NCBI GenBank assembly: GCA_946411565.1
Contig: CAMKEM010000031.1
Location: forward strand, 1-33,475
DNA: 33,475 nucleotides
Source: an uncultured Prevotellaceae bacterium
GTDB lineage: Bacteria; Bacteroidota; Bacteroidia; Bacteroidales; Bacteroidaceae
Reading direction: 5' to 3'
The notes under the pieces were generated by a model, which saw only the letters and a program-made list of their open reading frames with translations, was not told the origin of the DNA and made no database searches. Positions 1 through 8,956 of this stretch are shown here, piece after piece. The translations under genes and the position numbers were made by a program. How positions within the stretch are numbered: the stretch's first letter is position 1; the number at the start of each line of letters is the position of its first letter.

Positions 1-5
1 CAAGT

Positions 6-149
6 GGTGACGAGTGAATTAACCTTCTATATTACACATTCTCAGCAAGATACAAAGATTCGGGTGACGAGTGGGTGACGAGTGCTTTCAAATGAATCAC
101 CGCTGTAAACGTAAGAGTCACAATGACTTGCAGCGTTTCGGGTGACGAG
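6..149. repeat. cluster of GGTGACGAGT direct repeats
   Basis: Four copies of GGTGACGAGT lie at 6-15, 63-72, 74-83 and 140-149; the middle two are adjacent 11-bp units ending in G. In frame 1 the first bases read QVVTSELTFYITHSQQDT and run into a TGA at 76-78, so the window may open inside the 3' end of a gene whose last codons contain VTS repeats. The upstream part is missing, so this cannot be decided. I do not recognise the repeat family. Confidence 0.45.
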
Positions 150-198
150 TTGCAGAGTTGTCATAAAATTCTTTTTTTTCAGGTTGGATTAGAGACTG

Positions 199-399
199 CG
201 AGGGCTGAAAGCCCGACACCTAAAAGGGCAGTCCGTGAGGACTGTTATATTTGTCGATATTAGGGGTATGAGGTCTATAGGACCGACACCTAAAGTCATA
301 GTTTTCGGGTGTCGCACTTACAGCGCTCCGCAAATCACACATCTACATAATGACTGCCCTCACGGACTGCCCTGTTAGGTGTCGGGCTTTCAGCCCTCG
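199..399. repeat. large inverted repeat of palindromic REP-like units
   Basis: Arms 199-223 and 375-399 are a perfect 25-bp inverted repeat. It continues as a perfect 15-bp match, 226-240 against 358-372. Each arm contains mini-hairpins: GGGCTGAAAGCCC, and CAGTCC-GTGA-GGACTG at 229-244. A third unit in the loop (about 272-294) repeats CCGACACCTAAA behind a GGTC/GACC hairpin. This is the architecture of REP or BIME-type dispersed palindromes; no transposase is visible nearby. It lies downstream of the BIG2 protein gene. Whether it acts as a transcription barrier is inference. Confidence 0.7.
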
Positions 400-430
400 T
401 TGCCTATATTGCCTCTATCTCATAACATAT

Positions 431-464
431 AAAAGGAAGGCATCTCATGCGAAATGCCTTCCTT
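431..464 (-). terminator. intrinsic terminator of the BspA/BIG2 gene
   Basis: A perfect 11-bp stem, AAGGAAGGCAT (433-443) with ATGCCTTCCTT (454-464), has a 10-base loop. Read on the minus strand it is followed by a short T-rich run (TTTTAT). It lies 8 bases past the stop codon of the minus-strand gene that ends at 472. Confidence 0.7.
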
Positions 465-471
465 ACATTGA

Positions 472-3312
472 TCAATTCTTATTTGCGTACTTCTTTCCGT
501 TCTTTATATAGATGCCCTTCTTAGCGTGAGCCTTGTTTATGCGCTGACCATTCAGATTATAAACTGGTGATTTGTCATTCGCAAATCGTAAATTCTCAAG
601 GCTTGTTGTATGTTGCATTACAGTCACCTCACAAATAGAAACAGTTCCATATCCATCAGCAGCAGTACAAGTTATAGTACAAGTACCTTCGCCTTTTGCC
701 GTTATAATTCCATCAGGAGAAACAGTAGCTACGTTATCGTCAGAAGAAGACCATTCAACGGATGTATTACTTGCAGTTGTAGGTGAAACCGTTGCTGTAA
801 GAGTCTTTGTTTCGCCAACCCATAGAGAAGCGTTCGTTTCACTAAGGGCGATTTCCGTAACTTGCTGTTTTACGGTTACTTCACATATTGACTTTGTTCC
901 ATATCCATCAGCGGCCGTACAAGTGATTATGCAAGAACCTTCACCATTTGCAGTTATCACTCCCTCGGAAGAAACAGAAGCAATATTCTCGTCAGAAGAA
1001 GACCATTCAACGGATGTATTACTTGCAGTTGTAGGTGAAACCGTTGCTGTAATAGTCTTTGTATCGCCTATCCATAGAGAAGCGGTAGTTTCACTAAGAG
1101 CGATTTCCGTAACTTGCTGTTTAATGGTTATTTCGCATGTTGATTTTGTTCCATATCCATCAGCAGCCGTACAAGTGATTATGCAAGTACCTTCGCCATT
1201 TGCAGTTATCACTCCTTCGGAAGAAACGGTAGCTACGTTATCGTCAGAAGAAGACCATTCAACGGATGTATTACTTGCAGTTGTAGGTAAGGCTGTTGCT
1301 GTGATAGTCTTTGTTTCGCCAACCCATAGAGAAGCAGAAGTCTCACTAAGAGCAATTTCCGTAACTTGCTGTTTTACGGTCACTTCACATATTGACTTTG
1401 TTCCATATCCATCAGCAGCAGTACAAGTGATAGTACAAGTGCCTTTGCCCTTTGCCGTAATTATGCCTTTTGAAGATACTGTAGCAACTTTATCGTCAGA
1501 AGAGGACCATGAAACATTTGTATTGTATGCTATTGTAGGTGTAGCCGTTGCTTTAATTGTCTTAGTATCACCTACCCATAAAGAGGTAGTAGTTTCGCTA
1601 AGAGCAATTTCTGTTACTTGCTGTTTTACGGTTACTTCACATGTGGACTTTGTACCATATCCATCGGAAGCCGTGCAAGTAATAGTGCAAGTGCCTTGTC
1701 CTTTTGCTGTTATAATTCCTTTTGAAGATACAGTAGCTATGCTATTATCAGAAGAAGACCATGTGACATTTGTATTGTTTGCATTTGTTGGTGTAGCTGT
1801 TGCAGTTATAGTCTTAGTATCACCAACCCATAGAGAAGCAGTAGTTTCGCTAAGGGCGATTTCCGCAACTTGCTGTTTAACGATTACTTCACATGTGGTT
1901 TTTGTTCCATATCCATCAGCTGCAGTACAAGTGATAATACAAGTGCCTTGTCCTTTTGCTGTAACTACGCCTTTTGAAGATACTGTTGCTACGTTGTTGT
2001 CGGAAGAAACCCAATTAACGGCTGTATTACTTGATGTCGTTGGAGTAACAGTTGCAGTAAGCGTCTTGGTTTTTCCTAACCATAGAGTAGTAGTTGCATC
2101 GCTGAGAGAAATTGAGTTAACCTGCTGTTTAACGGTTACTTCGCATGTTGATTTAGTTCCATATCCATCAGCAGCCATACAAGTGATAGTACAAGTACCT
2201 TTACCTTTAGCTGTTATCACTCCTTTTGAAGAAACTATAGCTACTTTGTTGTCTGAAGAAGACCATGTAACGGATGTATTGCTTGCAGTTGTAGGATTGG
2301 CTGTAGCTGTAAGTGCCTTTGTCTTTCCTACCCATAAAGAAGTCGTTGCATCGCTAAGAGTAATTGAGTTTACTTGCTGTTTTACTGTTACTTCACATGT
2401 AGACTTAGCTCCATATCCGTCAGCAGCTGTGCAAGTAATAGTACAAGTGCCTTGTCCTTTTGCTGTGACTACTCCTTTTGAAGATACTGTTGCAACATTG
2501 TTGTTGGAAGAAGACCAAATAACGGCTGTATTATTTGCTGTTGTAGGAGTAGCGGTAGCTGTAAGCGTCTTTGTCTTTCCTACCCATAAAGAGGTCGTAG
2601 TTTCACTAAGAGCTATGGCTGTTACGGGCTGTTTAACTGTTATTGTACATTTTGCAGTTTTACCATTGTTAGTCGTTGCTGTTATTATGGTAGTTCCTGC
2701 CCCTTTCGCCGTAACAACACCCTCTGATGAAACGGTAGTAACATCTGTATTAGATGAAGTCCATGTTATAGTCTTGGCTGTGGCATCCTTTGGGCTAATG
2801 ATAATCTCAAGTTTCATTGTCTTGCCAACAATTAAATTCTCGCTTGCATCTGCAAATGCAATGCTTGCAGGTTCGATGATTATTGCTTGTATGTTGGTGA
2901 AGTCTTTCCAACCATTAGCAGCTTTGTATGCTTCAATGCTATTAGCGGGAACATATATAGGGATGTTTTTTTTGACATTATTAAAACAGTCAAAATAACA
3001 ATTTGGAGGCGTACTTGCTTCACATGTGATAGAGGTGAGGCCTGAGCAACCATAGAACGCCGTCCAACCAATACTCGTCACAGAGTTAGGGATAGTGATA
3101 GAGGTGAGACCTGTACAACCATGGAACGCAAATCCCTCAATACGTGTCACAGAGTTAGGAATAACGGTATTCTTACATCCTGCAATCAAAGAATTTGATT
3201 TCGTTCTAATGATTGCATTACAATTGTTACGGCTATCAAATTCAGAACTACCTTCTTCTACAATTATAGAGGTGAGACCTGAGCAATCACGGAATTTACA
3301 AATCGTTATATA
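472..3312 (-). pseudogene. 5'-truncated BspA-type LRR / BIG2-repeat surface protein
   Basis: The open frame starts right after an in-frame TGA at 3313-3315 and enters leucine-rich-repeat sequence at once (ITICKFRDCSGLTSI). There is no signal peptide or normal start; the first usable start codon is a TTG at 3189. Order from the N end: two to three BspA-type LRR_5 repeats with the hallmark IPNSVT..I and GCTGLTSITIPNSV, then a linker (IYVPANSIEAYKAANGWKDF), then nine BIG2 immunoglobulin-like domains of about 84 residues, then a C-terminal tail (VYNLNGQRI, KGIYIKNGKK) of the kind found on secreted Prevotella proteins. The tail suggests an exported cell-surface adhesin; the missing 5' end suggests a remnant or a silent recombination donor. 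Other minus-strand frames upstream of 3315 show no more LRR. Family call is strong; the pseudogene call is moderately sure, since a short expressed form from the TTG cannot be excluded. Confidence 0.75.
610..2625 (-). repeat. eight tandem 252-bp BIG2-coding units
   Basis: BIG2 domains 2-9 of the adhesin are each 84 codons, with no length change: the codon for the first Val of successive units falls at 2625, 2373, 2121, 1869, 1617, 1365, 1113 and 861. Units share SLWVG.TKT, SSSD..VATVSS and GTCTITCTAADGYGT. The N-terminal domain 1, upstream of 2625, is clearly more divergent. The last three units are the most alike (SNTSVEWSSSD in each), which points to recent unit duplication or gene conversion. 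Confidence 0.85.
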
Positions 3313-3675
3313 TCAACAATATATGTCCTAAACGGTAGAAAAGTGATGTGTTGGATTCTATGGAGGGGAAAATCGTTAAGGGATTTAACGTTTTTAACTT
3401 TATTAAACTTGTATAAGTGTGTTGAAGAATATCTGTTATGAAATAAGATTGTTTTGTAAGGTAATATTTGATTTTAAAATAAGAGAATAATGCAGCTGTG
3501 TTTTGATAAGGAAAATTCGGAGATTTTCATTTTGAAGGTAAAATCAATGATATGTGATAAAAAATGTGAAATTTTGCAAAAAAGCTGGAGTCTGTTAATC
3601 TTGTTTTACAGAAAATACCTAAATTTGCAAACCAAACTTTATAAAATTACATGATTTTTATTAAATATAATTTAT
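3313..3675. other. AT-rich intergenic region, no gene seen
   Basis: About 360 bases lie between the truncated adhesin and the DUF4143-type ATPase, which diverge from here. No signal peptide or leucine-rich-repeat sequence for the adhesin was found in the minus-strand frames. The only recognisable signal is the -7 box at 3620-3627. Confidence 0.6.
3620..3627 (+). promoter_or_regulatory. Bacteroidetes -7 box for the DUF4143-type ATPase gene
   Basis: TAAATTTG fits TAnnTTTG and lies about 50 bases before the ATG at 3676. No convincing -33 TTTG at the usual 19-20 base distance was found, so this rests on the -7 box alone. Confidence 0.4.
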
Positions 3676-4929
3676 ATGAGTATTAGTAAAGATATCATCA
3701 AGCAGTGTCTGATTAGCAAGCAGCGCGAGGTGGATGAGGCGGTTATTGTGAACCGTCCCATAGACTTTGAAGAGAATGGCAACTATGTGATAGTTGGCGT
3801 GAGACATGCGGGTAAATCATACCTGCTGTATCAACGTGTGCGCCAGTTGCAGGCAGCAGGAAAAGGATGGGATGAGATTCTGTTTGTGGACTTTGAGGAT
3901 GAGCGTTTGGCGGAATTTCAGACAGAAGACTTCAACAGCCTATTGGAGGCTCATTTGGAGCTGTATGGCAAGAAACCTGTGGTGTTTTTGGATGAGGTGC
4001 AGAACATTCCGCATTGGGATAAGTTTGTACGGAGATTGACAGATGCAAAATACAGGGTATATGTGACTGGCAGCAATGCGAAGATGCTGAGCAAGGAGGT
4101 GGCAACTACGCTGGGCGGACGCTTCTTTATCTATGATGCGTACCCATATTCATTCAAAGAGTATCTGGCAGCGCAGCAGGTGGAACTGAAGGAGCATTGG
4201 GAGTATGATACGATTCAGAGGAGCGAAGTGAAGCGACATCTGAATGAGTATTTCTATTACGGTGGTCTGCCAGAGATTCTGTCGTTTAAGAACAAGCGGG
4301 CGATGCTTTCGAGCTTGTACCAAAAGATTTACCTTGGTGATATCTGTGCACGAAACAATATTAAGAACGACAGGGTGCTGAACATCCTGATCAAGAAGAT
4401 GGCAGAGAGCGTGAAGCAGCCGTTGTCGTATAACAGGCTGAAGAATGTGATAGTGGCAACGGGGTCACCTATCAGTGTGCCTACTACGATTGACTATGCT
4501 GGTTATGCCGCTGACAGTTGGCTGATACTGCCCATGGAGAACGAGGTGGGTAAGCTGACTGAAAAGGAGACGCAAAAGAAGTATTATTTTATAGACAACG
4601 GATTGCTGAATCTGTTCTTGATGAACTCAGAGACATCGTTGCTGGAGAATATGGTTGCGGTGGAATTATTCAGACGATATGGCAAGGAGAAAGTGTATTA
4701 TCTGAATGCTGATAAAGAGATAGACTTTATTGTGCCTGACGAGAATCTAGCCATTCAGGTGTCGTATAGCATCAAGGAGGAGTCAACCTACAACAGAGAG
4801 GTGCCGCCACTGGCGAAATATGCCAAGGCACACGAGGACTGGAAGTGCCTGCTGATTACGTATGATGAGGAGGGCACAGAGGAGGGAATACCTGTGGTAC
4901 CGGTGTGGAAGTGGCTGATGAAGGTGTGA
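3676..4929 (+). CDS. AAA ATPase with DUF4143 C-terminal domain
   Basis: The 417-residue protein has the standard layout and length of the AAA_14/DUF4143 ATPases common in Bacteroidales. A Walker A motif GVRHAGKS is at about residues 41-48, a Walker B VVFLDEVQ at 103-110, and the family motif YVTGSNAKMLS followed by GGRF marks the end of the ATPase core. The C-terminal part has a PD-(D/E)XK-like pattern, VELFRRYG...EIDFIV...AIQVS, in which the expected final Lys is Ser, so a nuclease role is doubtful. Cellular function of the family is not established. It stands alone, 106 bases before the YobI-like gene on the same strand, and that gene has its own -7 box, so linkage to the downstream pair is uncertain. 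Confidence 0.85.
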   Translation: MSISKDIIKQCLISKQREVDEAVIVNRPIDFEENGNYVIVGVRHAGKSYLLYQRVRQLQAAGKGWDEILFVDFEDERLAEFQTEDFNSLLEAHLELYGKKPVVFLDEVQNIPHWDKFVRRLTDAKYRVYVTGSNAKMLSKEVATTLGGRFFIYDAYPYSFKEYLAAQQVELKEHWEYDTIQRSEVKRHLNEYFYYGGLPEILSFKNKRAMLSSLYQKIYLGDICARNNIKNDRVLNILIKKMAESVKQPLSYNRLKNVIVATGSPISVPTTIDYAGYAADSWLILPMENEVGKLTEKETQKKYYFIDNGLLNLFLMNSETSLLENMVAVELFRRYGKEKVYYLNADKEIDFIVPDENLAIQVSYSIKEESTYNREVPPLAKYAKAHEDWKCLLITYDEEGTEEGIPVVPVWKWLMKV

Positions 4930-4958
4930 CTAATTGGCGAAAGTTTGTAAAGAATCTC

Positions 4959-4966
4959 TATTTTTG
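4959..4966 (+). promoter_or_regulatory. -7 box before the YobI-like gene
   Basis: TATTTTTG matches TAnnTTTG and lies 69 bases before the ATG at 5036. A possible -33 ATTG at 4933-4936 is 22 bases upstream, slightly long. If used, the YobI-like gene is transcribed separately from the ATPase gene ahead of it. Confidence 0.45.
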
Positions 4967-5035
4967 CTAATTGTAATTTTGAGATTATGTTGTTTTTCGA
5001 TACTTTATACCTAATTAAAGGTCATAGATTAAGGA

Positions 5036-8000
5036 ATGAAGGTACAAGAAACTAAAAAACAAGAAGTGGATAAGGTTCAGGTCGAAGAGATTCCTAAGGA
5101 ATATCGAACTCTTCTGTCCCCTTGTAACATACCTGCGGGTGACACATCTCACCTTGCCGTGGATGACCTGAAGTTCGCTTTAGAGCAAAGCGACTCCAGA
5201 AACATTGCTGTGACGGGGCACTATGGTTCAGGAAAGAGCTCTGTCGCCAATACTTGCATCAACGAGATGGGGATTGGCGATAAAGTGCTTCGTATCTCCA
5301 TGTCAACCTTCTCTTTGCCAGCTGATACTAAACCCGTTGGAGATAATCTGTATTCGGATGATATCGAATACAAGATAGTCCAGCATCTTCTCTATAAATG
5401 TGACAAGGCAAAGATACCTCATTCAGGATTTAAACAGATACGCCTGCCAAAAGAAGTTAATTTCAGTTCATACGTTACATATACCCTCATTGCATTCGTA
5501 TGTTATATCATAGCCTTTGAACCAGCGATTTTCCAGATAGACAGTTTCTATGATGCTTATCACAAATTGTTTGGTAAGGAAGTTGGTTGGTGGATAAATC
5601 TGATAGCAGATGCGGTGGCTGTCGCTTATATGATTCGATATCTGTGGGAAGTAGGGAAGATGCTGGCCTCTAAACTACATCAGATAAGGAGTGTTAAGGT
5701 CGAAGCAAAAGGTGTCAAGCTAGAGGCATCTAAGGATGCTGAAGTTTCTGTCTTCAACAGGTATCTGGATGAGATAGTCTATATCATCCAGTCAAACAAA
5801 TATGACTATATTCTATTTGAGGATTTGGATCGACTGGACAACTCAGACAGGCTTTTCCTAAAAATCAGGGAACTGAACATGCTGATTAATGAGTCGGAAA
5901 CATTCAAGTCCCAGAAGAGAGTTGTCAGATTCATATACGCCATCAGGGATGATGTGTTTACGAGAGAGTTGCGCACAAAATGTTTCGACTATATTGTAGC
6001 TGTTGTCCCTGTTGTAGATCATTACAATGTGACCGACTATCTGATTAAACAGTATAAGAGTAAAGGTCTATTTAAAACTGTAGATACACCGGTGTTGGAA
6101 CAGTTGTTGAGCAGGGTTGCGGGACTGCGTGAGTTGAAGAACATTGTAAATGAATATACGCTTTTCCAGAAGAGTCTAAAGACGCATTTAAGTGGTGATG
6201 ACGAGAACTACGAACAAAAACTGCTTGCAGCTATTGTTTATAAGAACCTGTTCCCACAAGATTTTGCTAAGGCATATTTAAAACAGGGATTGTTTTATGC
6301 GGTTTTCAAGAACAAGTCATTATTTAGTGAAGACGAGACAAAGGAATTAAGGGAAAAAGTAAATGCCTCTATTCTGAGTATGAATGAGGCACGGGAGAAG
6401 ATTATCAATATTAGAAAACAATACCTTGAAAAAATCAACGATCAGGTTGAAGTTACGGCTCTGATAAAAAACGGCTATGATTATACCTTGGGGCAGGTGG
6501 CAAGTAGAGATGATCTCTTTGAACTGTTTATTAACGATGAGTTTGATAGATATACTTACACTGACCATAACCATGAGGAAACTGGCAGCACGACCTATAA
6601 TTTCGTATTTGATGAGATAGAGAAGAAGGTCACGGAGGACATCGACTATTATGAGGCCATTGATAAGCATTCACAAGCATATAATAGGAGCAACGATGAA
6701 AGGCTAAAACTCGAAAAGGAAATAAAGGTAATAGAGAATACTGCTTTACGGGAAGTCTTAAGAAAAATAGGGGGAGAAAAAGCGCGTGCGGTTTTCAATA
6801 AGATATACGTCAAAGAGTACTCAGCTAAAGAAAATGAGCTTCAGACCGTGAATAATGAAATGGTGGATACTCTATTAACCATGATTTATGGCGGGTATAT
6901 CACTGAAGATTACTATCTCTATATTTCAAAATTCTATGAAGGATCTACATCAGAAAGCGATTATCAGTTTACCAATGCTGTTTTACAAGGTACCGAACGG
7001 CCGTATGATCAGAAACTAAATAATGTCAAAAGTGTAATACGCAAGTTCAGAGTTGAAGATTTTAAGAATAATAGTATCCTTAACTATGATATTCTGAACT
7101 ACTTGCTTGATAACAAAGAGGAACATTTCCTACCAAGTTTCATAAAAACCGCTCGAAAGAATCCTGAGTTTATCATAAGTTATTTCCAGATGTCGGAAAA
7201 AGTTAACGACCAGTTCTTTACTCATGTGTTTGACGGCTGGAATTCATGTGTTAACATCATTAAAGGACAAGAAAAGACGGAGAATAGCGATGCGTTACTG
7301 AAACTATTCTTCAGAGAGGCACCTGTTTCTGTAAAACTGAGCGATGAGGAGATAAAGTATCTTGAGGGTAAATATGATTTCTTGCATTCTAGCATTAAGT
7401 TTTATAAGCTTGCCAAACTTAAGAAGTTTATTAATAAGTACAATCTATGCTTTGATTCACTCGTAAAACCCAGCAAAGAATCACAGGAATTATATGAATA
7501 TTGCTTGACTAATAAGAGATTTGTGATTAGTAAAAAAAATCTTGCTGTTATTTTGGGTGATAGTTTGACTAAAAAACCAATGACGGCTATTCTTGAATTG
7601 CCAAATGATAGGTTAAAGAAATACCTGTTAAATTGCCAGGAGACCATAACCACATGTTTTGAAACGAGTTGTAACGAAGAGAGTAAAGAGGCACTGGTGT
7701 ATATGATAAAGGAAGCGGTTGGCGATGATGAATGGCTAACACAATATCTTAGCCAGCAATTATATGATTTTGATAATGTAAGTAACCTTGACAAAAGAGC
7801 AGTGGGCTTGATTCTGGCTGCGGATAAGCTAGCAGTTGCTTGGCATTGCGTTCTTGGTGCTTATCAAGTGTTAGGAACGCTGGATGATACTCTAAACGAC
7901 TATTTAACAAGACATGCTGCCGTACTGTCAAAAGAAAGGTGTACGGGGGATGAGAACTTGGTAACGTTGATGCATAAAGAATTGTTTACTGGTGAGAAAC

Positions 8001-8704
8001 AACCAATGCATGAATTTGTGAAGTTGCTGCGTAGCTTTGATATGACATTTTCCTTAGTTGAACTTGGAGAAATGGATGATGAAAGAATAGCTGAGGTAAT
8101 AAGACAGAAAAAAGTGAGTGCAGACTCCGAAATATTTGACCATTTGAACGTTAACTGCTCTGATCAAGTAGCGGATGATTATCTCATTCTTCACTATGAT
8201 GCACTCATGGATGATGAAACAATTGAGTGGGAAAAATATATGAGGAATAGTATGGGGATTCGTATCCTTAATAGCAAGTTGACTCTTGCGCAAAAGAAAC
8301 GATTCTTAAATGAATGTTTGTTTATAACGAAAGAAAGTCCGGACGCATGGGAGTTGGCCAAACTAGTTTGCTTCTATTATAACCAGTGTGGTGTTGACGG
8401 GGCTGACAAGGATTTAGTAGTAACTGCAATAACTATTTATCAAGGTGAAGATAGTTGGGAACAAAAAATAACCCTCATTAATAAGTGCAATTCTGCATGG
8501 GAGTATAATACTGAACGAGAAAACAAACTTCTAGATGGATTAGGAGGTGAGTATCACAAACTAACCTATGCTCGTGGTTGGGCTAGCTTTGATATAAACG
8601 AACATAATTTCACGTTGTTGGACTACCTGAAAGGGAAAGGACATTATATCAGTAAGGTGGAAGAAAAAGAGGGGCAGTATTATGTGACTTTCAAACATAG
8701 TTAG
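5036..8704 (+). CDS. YobI-like membrane P-loop NTPase, candidate defence protein
   Basis: This 1222-residue protein carries a Walker A GHYGSGKSS (about 61-69). Two probable transmembrane segments (about 147-164 and 184-203) are set inside the NTPase domain. Then come a Walker B region YILFEDLDRLDN (258-269), a sensor-like RFIYAIRDDVF (298-308), and FDYIVAVVPVVDHYN (317-331). This order matches the YobI-like P-loop NTPases, KAP/STAND relatives whose membrane helices interrupt the ATPase core; Bacillus subtilis YobI has a similar length. The remaining 880 or so residues look largely helical and charged with no domain I can name, and could be a sensor or scaffold. The start ATG is preceded by a plausible -7 box. 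Downstream on the same strand lie a decayed helicase-associated ORF and a SIR2-like gene, an arrangement that suggests an NTPase sensor with an NAD-cleaving effector. The family call is good; the defence role is inference. Confidence 0.8.
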   Translation: MKVQETKKQEVDKVQVEEIPKEYRTLLSPCNIPAGDTSHLAVDDLKFALEQSDSRNIAVTGHYGSGKSSVANTCINEMGIGDKVLRISMSTFSLPADTKPVGDNLYSDDIEYKIVQHLLYKCDKAKIPHSGFKQIRLPKEVNFSSYVTYTLIAFVCYIIAFEPAIFQIDSFYDAYHKLFGKEVGWWINLIADAVAVAYMIRYLWEVGKMLASKLHQIRSVKVEAKGVKLEASKDAEVSVFNRYLDEIVYIIQSNKYDYILFEDLDRLDNSDRLFLKIRELNMLINESETFKSQKRVVRFIYAIRDDVFTRELRTKCFDYIVAVVPVVDHYNVTDYLIKQYKSKGLFKTVDTPVLEQLLSRVAGLRELKNIVNEYTLFQKSLKTHLSGDDENYEQKLLAAIVYKNLFPQDFAKAYLKQGLFYAVFKNKSLFSEDETKELREKVNASILSMNEAREKIINIRKQYLEKINDQVEVTALIKNGYDYTLGQVASRDDLFELFINDEFDRYTYTDHNHEETGSTTYNFVFDEIEKKVTEDIDYYEAIDKHSQAYNRSNDERLKLEKEIKVIENTALREVLRKIGGEKARAVFNKIYVKEYSAKENELQTVNNEMVDTLLTMIYGGYITEDYYLYISKFYEGSTSESDYQFTNAVLQGTERPYDQKLNNVKSVIRKFRVEDFKNNSILNYDILNYLLDNKEEHFLPSFIKTARKNPEFIISYFQMSEKVNDQFFTHVFDGWNSCVNIIKGQEKTENSDALLKLFFREAPVSVKLSDEEIKYLEGKYDFLHSSIKFYKLAKLKKFINKYNLCFDSLVKPSKESQELYEYCLTNKRFVISKKNLAVILGDSLTKKPMTAILELPNDRLKKYLLNCQETITTCFETSCNEESKEALVYMIKEAVGDDEWLTQYLSQQLYDFDNVSNLDKRAVGLILAADKLAVAWHCVLGAYQVLGTLDDTLNDYLTRHAAVLSKERCTGDENLVTLMHKELFTGEKQPMHEFVKLLRSFDMTFSLVELGEMDDERIAEVIRQKKVSADSEIFDHLNVNCSDQVADDYLILHYDALMDDETIEWEKYMRNSMGIRILNSKLTLAQKKRFLNECLFITKESPDAWELAKLVCFYYNQCGVDGADKDLVVTAITIYQGEDSWEQKITLINKCNSAWEYNTERENKLLDGLGGEYHKLTYARGWASFDINEHNFTLLDYLKGKGHYISKVEEKEGQYYVTFKHS

Positions 8705-8705
8705 C

Positions 8706-8942
8706 ATGACACAGGAAGAAAGGTGGTAGGCAATGTTCTGTGAGGGTCTATATTTTATGAAGAATAACAATAGAAAGCCATCGAAGTACTGTCCTGAGGA
8801 AAAGTAGATGTTTCATTTCATTCATCATAATAAGAATAAGAAATTGTATAATAGCAAGGGGCTTGAAAGAAACAAGGGGAAGACCTTTGAAAAGTTGCTA
8901 GCACTGTGTGAAAAGTATAAGAAAGTTAATAAATCTGTGTAG
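8706..8942 (+). pseudogene. decayed helicase-associated (HA) domain ORF with two amber codons
   Basis: Starting 2 bases after the YobI-like stop, one frame reads MTQEERW, TAG, AMFCEGLYFMKNNNRKPSKY, then CPEEK, TAG, MFHFIHHNKNKK and on to FEKLLALCEKYKKVNKSV before a final TAG. The pattern (EERW, then NNRKPSKY, EE.xM, and a terminal LL.L.EKY..VN) is the short helicase-associated domain found as small ORFs or as helicase tails in Bacteroidales. Frame is kept throughout and only the two TAGs break it, at 8727-8729 and 8805-8807; the second sits where relatives have Lys, one base from AAG. It is probably a pseudogene left between the two intact genes. Confidence 0.6.
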
Positions 8943-8956
8943 GTAAAGATAAGGCG

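Noticed and set aside
610..2625. Tandem units as a CRISPR array
   Set aside because: Units are 252 bp and coding, with no short repeat and unique-spacer alternation. The 14-bp array at 23701 has no spacers either.
572..2998. 808-codon plus-strand ORF as a real gene
   Set aside because: It is exactly antisense to the BIG2 repeats and repeats with the same 252-bp period. No start signal, no known domain; the minus-strand protein is clearly real.
4600..4929. DUF4143 C-terminal part as an active PD-(D/E)XK nuclease
   Set aside because: The expected (D/E)xK ends as QVS, without the Lys; fold similarity does not support activity.
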